From: Taibaiella sp.
GTDB taxonomy: Bacteria > Bacteroidota > Bacteroidia > Chitinophagales > Chitinophagaceae
Assembly (NCBI GenBank): GCA_019454705.1
Contig: JACFNS010000224.1
Coordinates: 1 to 5,038 of the forward strand
Direction: 5' to 3'
DNA: 5,038 nucleotides
Of this stretch, positions 1 through 5,038 are shown in pieces. The stretch's first letter is position 1. Each line of letters starts with the position of its first letter. Position numbers and translations under genes: made by a program. The notes beneath the pieces are model-generated. The model was not told where the DNA came from, searched no databases, and saw only the letters and a list, made by a program, of their open reading frames with translations.

Positions 1-1079
1 CACTGACACCGGAAGCGGTATCGGTACTGGTAAATAATGGCAATAAGGTAGTAGTGGAACATAACGCGGGTGAGGGTTCGTTTTATTACGACACCGACTA
101 TAGCGAGGCGGGCGCACACATAGCCTACGAGCGCGAAGAAGTGTTCAAGGCTAATACCATCATCAAATCGGCACCGATATCTGAAGAAGACATACCATCG
201 CTGCAGCCCAACCAGTTTGTAATATCGCCCATACATATGCCGCTGCTGAAAGCGGATATGCTGGAGCAACTGCTGCAAAAGAAAATCATAGCCATAGCCT
301 TCGACTCAATAAAAGACGATGCGGGCACCTACCCCATTGTACGCTCTATGAGCGAGATAGCGGGTAATACTGCTATACTGAACGCCGCGAAATACCTGAG
401 CAACGTACACCAGGGCAAGGGCATATTGCTGGGCGGCATTACAGGCATACCTCCCGCACGCGTAGTGATACTGGGGGCGGGTGTAGTAGGCGAATACGCC
501 GCACGTGCCGCTATAGGGCTGGGCGCAGTGGTGAAGGTGTTTGACAACTCGATATACAGGCTGATGCGGCTGCAGAATAATGTGGGGCAACGCGTATTCA
601 CATCGGTGCTGGAACCGGTAACACTGGCTGAGGAGCTGGCTACTGCAGATGTAGTAGTAGGCGCGCTGAAACCCATTAACGGTATAACACCTGTGGTGGT
701 AACGGATGATATGGTGGCCAATATGAAAGCCGGCTCGGTAATAATGGATGTGAGTATAGACCGGGGCGGCTGCTTTGAAACATCGAAAGTAACGACGCAC
801 GAAAAACCCATATTCAGGAAGTATGACGTAGTGCATTACTGCGTGCCCAATATTGCATCGGGCGTATCGCGTACGGCATCGAGGGCCATCAGCAATGTAC
901 TGATGCCCATACTGCTGGACTGCACCGACATGGGCGGGCTGGAATCGCTGATACAGGCCAAGGCAGGCATACGCAACGGCGTGTACCTGTACAAGGGCTG
1001 TGTAACTAACGCGCCCATCGCCAAGAAATTTGACTTTAAATACACGGATCTTGACTTGCTGCTGACATCGCAGATATAA
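1..1079 (+). CDS. ald: Alanine dehydrogenase, 5'-truncated by the window edge
   Basis: Cytoplasmic enzyme that reversibly deaminates L-alanine to pyruvate and ammonia with NAD+. The frame is open from base 3, giving 358 visible residues. The first ones (LTPEAVSVLVNNG) match the conserved N-terminal region after the usual RVALTPE motif, so roughly 40 residues are missing if it has the ~400-residue length usual in Bacteroidota. A GTG at 54 could be mistaken for the start but is internal. Numbering from that GTG as residue 1: K38 and H61 sit where the family has its pyruvate-binding Lys and His; the Rossmann loop GAGVVGEYAAR covers 141-151, with the acidic end of the second strand at D164; VSIDRGGCFETS (233-244) carries the catalytic Asp, D236; DVVHYCVPNIASGVSRT (258-274) is the conserved C-terminal stretch. 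GGCFETS and the single-domain layout argue against the related transhydrogenase subunit PntA. The TerB-like gene follows after 14 nt, probably in one operon. Isoleucine codons are strongly biased to ATA. Confidence 0.94.
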   Translation, partial: LTPEAVSVLVNNGNKVVVEHNAGEGSFYYDTDYSEAGAHIAYEREEVFKANTIIKSAPISEEDIPSLQPNQFVISPIHMPLLKADMLEQLLQKKIIAIAFDSIKDDAGTYPIVRSMSEIAGNTAILNAAKYLSNVHQGKGILLGGITGIPPARVVILGAGVVGEYAARAAIGLGAVVKVFDNSIYRLMRLQNNVGQRVFTSVLEPVTLAEELATADVVVGALKPINGITPVVVTDDMVANMKAGSVIMDVSIDRGGCFETSKVTTHEKPIFRKYDVVHYCVPNIASGVSRTASRAISNVLMPILLDCTDMGGLESLIQAKAGIRNGVYLYKGCVTNAPIAKKFDFKYTDLDLLLTSQI

Positions 1080-1093
1080 ATGATAATGACTGT

Positions 1094-1456
1094 ATGCCAA
1101 ACAATCGCGTAAACAAAACAATAGCAGGCTACCACCTGCTGATGCTGCTATCGGCTGTTGACCACAAGTTTATAGCCAACGAGGACACCGTTATCCGGGA
1201 CTATTTAGTTCAGGAGTTTCCTATACATGTAGACCTGGATAAGCAGATGGAAATCATCAGCTCTCTCAAGCCCGAAGAATGGGAACCGCATTTCCGCAAG
1301 ATGATGGACGACTTTTATGACGACAGCACCGAAGAAGAACGTAACAACCTGCTGCAGTTTGCCATAGAGCTGACCAAGGCCGACAACGTAATAACCAAGG
1401 AAGAAAATTATTACTTGAACATGTTGTTTGACACATGGAAACCGGATGAGGCGTAA
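1094..1456 (+). CDS. Small TerB-like (tellurite-resistance TerB / DjlA N-terminal fold) protein
   Basis: A 120-residue, acidic, largely helical protein with no signal peptide or membrane segment, so probably cytoplasmic. It carries two copies of the TerB-type pattern in which a helix ends in an acidic residue, followed by a short loop and a helix opening with Glu: AVDHKFIANE (D23...E30) and KADNVITKEE (D97...E103/E104). This pseudo-repeat of metal-binding-like acidic loops is typical of the TerB superfamily, whose members are about 120-150 residues. The biochemical role of stand-alone TerB proteins is poorly defined, and the name does not show that this one confers tellurite resistance; no other ter genes (terC, terD, terZ) are visible. 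The ATG at 1094 is the only sensible start: ATGs at 1080 and 1086 are in another frame. No Shine-Dalgarno is present, as is common in Bacteroidota. It lies 14 nt after ald and is likely translated from the same mRNA, ending at the palindromic terminator 22 nt beyond its stop. Confidence 0.8.
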   Translation: MPNNRVNKTIAGYHLLMLLSAVDHKFIANEDTVIRDYLVQEFPIHVDLDKQMEIISSLKPEEWEPHFRKMMDDFYDDSTEEERNNLLQFAIELTKADNVITKEENYYLNMLFDTWKPDEA

Positions 1457-1478
1457 CTATTAATATCACATTATAACA

Positions 1479-1506
1479 AATACGCCCCGCATATGCGGGG
1501 CGTATT
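1479..1506. terminator. Perfect 28-bp palindrome, probable bidirectional terminator
   Basis: Bases 1479-1490 (AATACGCCCCGC) pair perfectly with 1495-1506 around an ATAT loop, giving a 12-bp stem with a GC-rich core. It is nearly centred in the 73-nt gap between two convergent genes: 22 nt after the TerB-like stop (plus strand) and 23 nt after the protease stop (minus strand). Read on the minus strand the stem is followed by TTTGTTATAA, a moderate U-run. On the plus strand only GTATTCTATTA is available, so termination there may be weaker. The position and symmetry support one hairpin serving both transcripts. Confidence 0.85.
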
Positions 1507-1529
1507 CTATTACGATGTTATCAAGAATA

Positions 1530-4500
1530 TTACTGCTTCACCATTTTTTGCACAAATACTTCTTCACCTGTTATTACCTGCAGTATATAATTACCCGGCA
1601 TTACATCACCGGTATTCAATACAGCATTATGTTGACCCGCCTGTATATACAGAGTATGCTTTATCAATATCTTGCCTGTAATATCATAAAGCCTCAACTC
1701 TGCCTTAGCCGGTGTTGACAAATGGTATTGTACATAAATCTTATCCGTAAACGGATTATTAGCTACAGTGATGTTGCCGGTATTCTTCGACAGGCCTGAT
1801 ATGTTGTCGGGCAGAACGATGTTATTATCTACCAGGTAGTATTTGGGCCTTATGGTTTTAAAATCTGCTTTGAATGAATAGGCACCACCACTCTGCACCA
1901 TAACCGGAACAACCAGTTGTGTGTTATCCTTATTCATCTGCGCCTCGCTTGTTGCTGAGGTCGCCAATATCTTTACATTAGCCAAGTTAACACCCGATAA
2001 TTCAGAAGTATCGAAGTACAATGTCAATGTGTACTCTTCACCACCCAGGTTATTAGTTGTCTGCAAAGAGAACTCTTTCAACGACCTGTTGACAGCAGCG
2101 TAAGGAGCGCCCATAGCGGCAACACCTGCTCCCTGCGCGGTGATAGAAACTTTGGAGCAACCCAGGGATTGTTTCGACTGGGATATGCCGGCTATCAACT
2201 TGCCGTTTGTGTCATTATGGAAATATATGTCCTGCCCGGGGTGTACCTCCCACTGACGGCTGTCCACTACTATTTTTTCTACATTGAGTGGTTGCTTGCT
2301 TTGTACCAACCTTACTACCGGTTTTGAAATACTGAAATAGTTGAAGCCTGAAGAAAACGACAAGTTACAACCATCAGCACCTGTACCGTGTGCCACCTTG
2401 GTAATGAGCGAACTTGCACCCACACCCTGCACGTAATCATTATCCGCGCTTGCCGTGTTGTTGGTAAAGCATGTTTCAATGGCCAGGTTATCCGTACCGT
2501 TCCATACCAGCGGTGTGGCGAAAGCCAGCCTGTTCCAACCCAGTTGCGTGGTATAATTGCTCTGGTGGTAAACAGTATTAACCGTGGGGTTGCCACCAGC
2601 CAGGTCGTCTTGCTGTGTAGATGCAATCTTCAGCCTGAAATTGGTAAATGGCTGGCCTGAGTTCTTTTCTGTTACGTTAAGCTCCAGTGCTGTAATAGGT
2701 GTATTAGGTTGTATGCCTGCCATATGCAGTTCCTCTGCCCTGATGATGAACTGTGTGCGCGCCAGCGGATCGCGACTGAAGAATGGCGTGATTGATTTGC
2801 TCTTCACATTGTGTTTATTGATACTCACAACAACACTATTACCCGTGTCGGGCGTTATCCTCGAGCCAAGTATCGTGATGTAACAAGTGTCGTAAGTATA
2901 TCCTACAGATACATTGCTTCCATTAGGCGTAACGGTAAAATACAGCTTCAGTAATTTGTCCTGCGTTACATCTCCATTGTCAAAGATGTTTACCTGTACA
3001 TTCTGCGATGCAGTGCTGCCTGCGTTGAATGTAAGCGTATTGGTAAGCACAGCATAGTCCCCACCATTTACATTACCTGTTCCTGCAACTGATACAGTAG
3101 CATTGCCGCCTACAGGCGTACCTATAACGCGTAGCGGTATAGTAATGGTTTGAGCAGAAGGACATGCTACACCCGGCACCACTTTGTTGACTGCTGTATC
3201 TTGAAACACAAACGCTATCTGCGGTGTGCAGGGAGTAAACGCGGCTCCAACACCTACTGCATGCCAGGCACGGGTTACGGCTTCCACCTCGCGAGAGCAG
3301 CTACCAAACAATGCTGCTGCAGCGTTAATTGACGCAATGCGGCAATGAGAATATTCGTCAGTACTGTTCAATGCGTTTTCGGCAGCATACGCTATTTGGG
3401 CGGCCTTTTTTACCCCTATGCCCGAAACCTCGAAATTATTATTCAAATCATTTTTGCCCTTACCACCTTCTGTCAGCAGGTAAAACCAATAATTCAACAC
3501 ACCACTATTGGTATGCACCCCACAGTAGTCGTTGCCACCGGTAGGGTTGCAGCCTGTAACGGTTACCCAATGAAGCCCGCTATGGCAATCGGGGTCGGTA
3601 AAAAGGTTAGGGTTGCTCATGCTGCGCAGCGCGCCTACACGCAACTCTTCTCCTACGCTCCACATCTGTTTATCAGGTGCTGCGTAGTTTTCAACTACGG
3701 CTCCCCATATATCGCTGAAACCCTCATTCATAGCGCCCGACTCGCGGTTGTACACCAGGCCCGCAGTATATTGACATATACCATGACCCAACTCATGAGA
3801 ACATACATCTAATGCAACAAGGGGCTCAAAACCTGAATTGAACATGCCCGTCCCGTTGCCATAAACCATAAAATCTCCTGTCCAGAAGGCGTTATTATAG
3901 CTTATATCATAGTTGAGGAAACTGACCAGGTAACCGCCCGCGCCATCGTAGCTTGACCTGTTGTGTTCATTTTTCCAGTAGTCATATACTTTAGTCATTC
4001 CCCAATGGGCATCTATTGAATAATCCTTGCCCCATGTAGTAGTGCTATTGGTGAAATCAACCGCACTGCTAAAATCGGTACCACTCTGCATATCGTATGT
4101 GTACACATTGCGTGTGACATCTTCCAGGCTATAAGAACCCGGGCTGAGCAGGTTCGTTTCAAAACCAACATTACCGCTATATACAGCTGTGCCTGTCGCG
4201 GCAACATGTTTCATCAGCGGGTCTTTCAGCAGTACTTTACCTGAAACAGCATCTACATATATGCGGTCATTACTCAGGGGGTCTTTTGCAAATATTTCAA
4301 AACGGTATGCGAGATGGAGTTGCTTATCCAATTCGTCACGAGTAAAATCTTCCACCCATACCAATGTGCCTTTAGGCTGCTGCATAGCAGGGTGATTGGC
4401 TTTACCTTTTATGGCACCGCCCTCCCACATATATTCTTTGGCATTTACCAGGTTCAGCGCTATTGTCAGTGCCTGTGCTTCTGTAATGGCGGGGTTTGCA

Positions 4501-4859
4501 CTAAGCGGCTGTGCGGGTTTGAAAATATTAGCATTGACATAAGTAGCGCGGTTGTCTTTCAGCATCACTGTAGCCGAGCCATGCTCTACAAGTATATTGT
4601 TGTACCATTGGCTGTACTTCTTCACTACTACACCCTGGCCTGTAGGGTTGGTGTATTTCAATTTCAATTGGTGTCCGTTAGTAAGTTCTAACAAGGAGAA
4701 TAATGCGGTTTCAACATTGTCCGAAGAAAAGCCATTGTTACTATTATACACTACCGATTCAATCGTATTGTCTTTAGAATCGCGCGTAATTGTTTGGGCA
4801 GAAGCGTTAATAGAATGGACTGCGGTAAAAAGTAATACTGCGGGTATAAGTTTTCTCAT
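1530..4859 (-). CDS. Secreted M4 (thermolysin-family) zinc metalloprotease with T9SS C-terminal sorting domain
   Basis: Extracellular zinc endopeptidase of 1109 residues. Order: signal peptide 1-21 (MRK, hydrophobic core, ASA|Q cleavage site); FTP/PepSY-type propeptide about 22-220; M4 catalytic domain about 221-540; Calx-beta-like segment about 568-665; a beta-sandwich-like module about 685-855; another beta-rich region about 858-1005; T9SS type A sorting domain about 1030-1109 (NPFTDKIYVQY, LRLYDITGK, GNYILQV, ending FVQKMVKQ). The catalytic set is complete by alignment to thermolysin: HELGH gives zinc ligands H355 and H359 and the base E356; E379 in NEGFSD is the third ligand, 20 residues after H359 as in thermolysin, with D383 beside it; Y370 and H449 (CGVHTNSG) match the transition-state residues. 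The protein should leave by Sec then T9SS, which removes the CTD and anchors or releases it. The ATG at 4859 is preferred over one at 4904, which would put 15 charged and polar residues before the signal peptide and lies upstream of the predicted promoter -7 box. It appears monocistronic. The protease assignment is firm; the middle modules have no assigned function. Confidence 0.96.
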   Translation of the reverse strand: MRKLIPAVLLFTAVHSINASAQTITRDSKDNTIESVVYNSNNGFSSDNVETALFSLLELTNGHQLKLKYTNPTGQGVVVKKYSQWYNNILVEHGSATVMLKDNRATYVNANIFKPAQPLSANPAITEAQALTIALNLVNAKEYMWEGGAIKGKANHPAMQQPKGTLVWVEDFTRDELDKQLHLAYRFEIFAKDPLSNDRIYVDAVSGKVLLKDPLMKHVAATGTAVYSGNVGFETNLLSPGSYSLEDVTRNVYTYDMQSGTDFSSAVDFTNSTTTWGKDYSIDAHWGMTKVYDYWKNEHNRSSYDGAGGYLVSFLNYDISYNNAFWTGDFMVYGNGTGMFNSGFEPLVALDVCSHELGHGICQYTAGLVYNRESGAMNEGFSDIWGAVVENYAAPDKQMWSVGEELRVGALRSMSNPNLFTDPDCHSGLHWVTVTGCNPTGGNDYCGVHTNSGVLNYWFYLLTEGGKGKNDLNNNFEVSGIGVKKAAQIAYAAENALNSTDEYSHCRIASINAAAALFGSCSREVEAVTRAWHAVGVGAAFTPCTPQIAFVFQDTAVNKVVPGVACPSAQTITIPLRVIGTPVGGNATVSVAGTGNVNGGDYAVLTNTLTFNAGSTASQNVQVNIFDNGDVTQDKLLKLYFTVTPNGSNVSVGYTYDTCYITILGSRITPDTGNSVVVSINKHNVKSKSITPFFSRDPLARTQFIIRAEELHMAGIQPNTPITALELNVTEKNSGQPFTNFRLKIASTQQDDLAGGNPTVNTVYHQSNYTTQLGWNRLAFATPLVWNGTDNLAIETCFTNNTASADNDYVQGVGASSLITKVAHGTGADGCNLSFSSGFNYFSISKPVVRLVQSKQPLNVEKIVVDSRQWEVHPGQDIYFHNDTNGKLIAGISQSKQSLGCSKVSITAQGAGVAAMGAPYAAVNRSLKEFSLQTTNNLGGEEYTLTLYFDTSELSGVNLANVKILATSATSEAQMNKDNTQLVVPVMVQSGGAYSFKADFKTIRPKYYLVDNNIVLPDNISGLSKNTGNITVANNPFTDKIYVQYHLSTPAKAELRLYDITGKILIKHTLYIQAGQHNAVLNTGDVMPGNYILQVITGEEVFVQKMVKQ

Positions 4860-4889
4860 CAATAAGTTTTTTGGTTTCAAATTCGGGGT

Positions 4890-4920
4890 CAAAAGTACGC
4901 CCATTGAGGGAGTTAATAAA
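4890..4920 (-). promoter_or_regulatory. Candidate Bacteroidota-type promoter of the metalloprotease gene
   Basis: On the minus strand TACTTTTG (4897 down to 4890) matches the Bacteroidota -7 consensus TAnnTTTG exactly. A TTTA at 4920-4917, 19 nt upstream, is a near match to the -33 TTTG element. Transcription would begin around 4882-4886, leaving a leader of about 25 nt, AT-rich near the ATG at 4859 and without a Shine-Dalgarno. The -33 element lies inside the T-run of the preceding gene's terminator. This is a consensus match only; no start site is known. Confidence 0.55.
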
Positions 4921-4948
4921 AAAGCCCGGCATTAAAATATGCCGGGCT
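4918..4948 (-). terminator. Rho-independent terminator of the upstream minus-strand gene
   Basis: Read on the minus strand, AGCCCGGCAT (4948-4939) pairs perfectly with ATGCCGGGCT (4932-4923) around a 6-nt ATTTTA loop. The descending arm runs straight into TTTTTT (4923-4918), then ATTAA. The 10-bp GC-rich stem with its U-tract begins 25 nt after the stop codon of the partial gene at 4974. There is no T-run in the plus direction, so it should work only for minus-strand transcripts and separate that gene from the protease. Confidence 0.93.
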
Positions 4949-4973
4949 CTGAAAATATGACAATTCTGTAAAC

Positions 4974-5038
4974 TTAGTTTTTGAACTGTGGTATCAGGTC
5001 TTTCGCCAGTTTTACCATCCTGTCGATGCTGCCTTCGT
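4974..5038 (-). CDS. C-terminal end of an unidentified minus-strand protein
   Basis: Only the last 20 complete codons and a TAA stop (4976-4974) are inside the window, encoding EGSIDRMVKLAKDLIPQFKN. The segment looks like an amphipathic, basic C-terminal helix. It is too short to assign a family and no function is proposed. That it is a real gene end is supported by the strong terminator 25 nt downstream in the right orientation and by the frame staying open to the window edge. It would be transcribed in the same direction as the protease but terminated before it. Confidence 0.72.
   Translation of the reverse strand, partial: EGSIDRMVKLAKDLIPQFKN

Noticed and set aside
54..56. GTG as the start codon of ald
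   Set aside because: The frame stays open to base 3, and the 17 residues upstream match the conserved AlaDH N-terminal region, so the GTG is an internal valine.
329..811. Second antisense frame over ald (160 codons, minus strand)
   Set aside because: It is Ser/Thr/Pro-rich with no recognisable domain, overlaps ald fully and competes with a confident enzyme assignment.
306..1121. Long open frame of 271 codons on the minus strand, antisense to ald
   Set aside because: Its translation is abnormally rich in His, Tyr, Cys and Arg and shows no motif. It lies entirely over a well-supported gene and results from that gene's codon use.
1494..1720. Small plus-strand frames of 62 and 67 codons beyond the palindrome
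   Set aside because: They lie antisense to the conserved T9SS sorting domain and have no recognisable features or plausible start context.
3345..3812. 155-codon plus-strand frame inside the protease gene
   Set aside because: It is antisense to the catalytic domain, including the HELGH codons, with no motif or independent start signal; a shadow frame.
4189..4935. Several overlapping plus-strand frames opposite the protease propeptide and signal peptide
   Set aside because: Low-complexity translations without domains; the minus-strand gene explains the region and no plus-strand promoter is evident.
1..5038. CRISPR array, tRNA/rRNA, insertion sequence, prophage or defence system
   Set aside because: Reading both strands showed no regularly spaced repeats, tRNA or rRNA signatures, transposase or integrase motifs, or defence-type domains.

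Overview
The window reads as ordinary chromosomal DNA from a member of the Bacteroidota, most likely a Chitinophagaceae-like relative. This rests on four points: a Bacteroidota-type alanine dehydrogenase, a secreted protease ending in a type IX secretion (T9SS) sorting domain, the absence of Shine-Dalgarno sequences before the two visible starts, and a candidate TAnnTTTG promoter. The genus-level placement is inference.

Layout: the plus strand enters with the 3' part of ald (alanine dehydrogenase; its 5' end lies outside the window). After 14 nt comes a small TerB-like protein gene (1094-1456), probably co-transcribed. A perfect 28-bp palindrome (1479-1506) lies between this pair and the convergent gene on the minus strand and should terminate transcription from both sides. 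The minus-strand gene (1530-4859) fills two thirds of the window. It encodes a 1109-residue M4 (thermolysin-family) metalloprotease with signal peptide, FTP/PepSY-type propeptide, intact catalytic residues, several beta-rich C-terminal modules and a T9SS sorting domain. Upstream of it are a candidate promoter and a strong minus-strand terminator (4918-4948), which ends a further minus-strand gene of which only the last 20 complete codons plus stop are visible (4974-5038).

The protease therefore looks like a single-gene transcription unit with a terminator on each side. It would be exported by Sec, moved across the outer membrane by T9SS and would degrade extracellular protein. Alanine dehydrogenase works in the cytoplasm and can deaminate alanine released from such protein, but a functional link between the convergent units is speculation. 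No RNA genes, mobile elements, CRISPR arrays or defence genes were seen, and I found no strong evidence of an undescribed system. The points most worth checking are the uncharacterised modules of the protease, a cysteine-bearing insertion near its active site, the start-codon choice, the terminator/promoter overlap and the strong ATA bias in ald.
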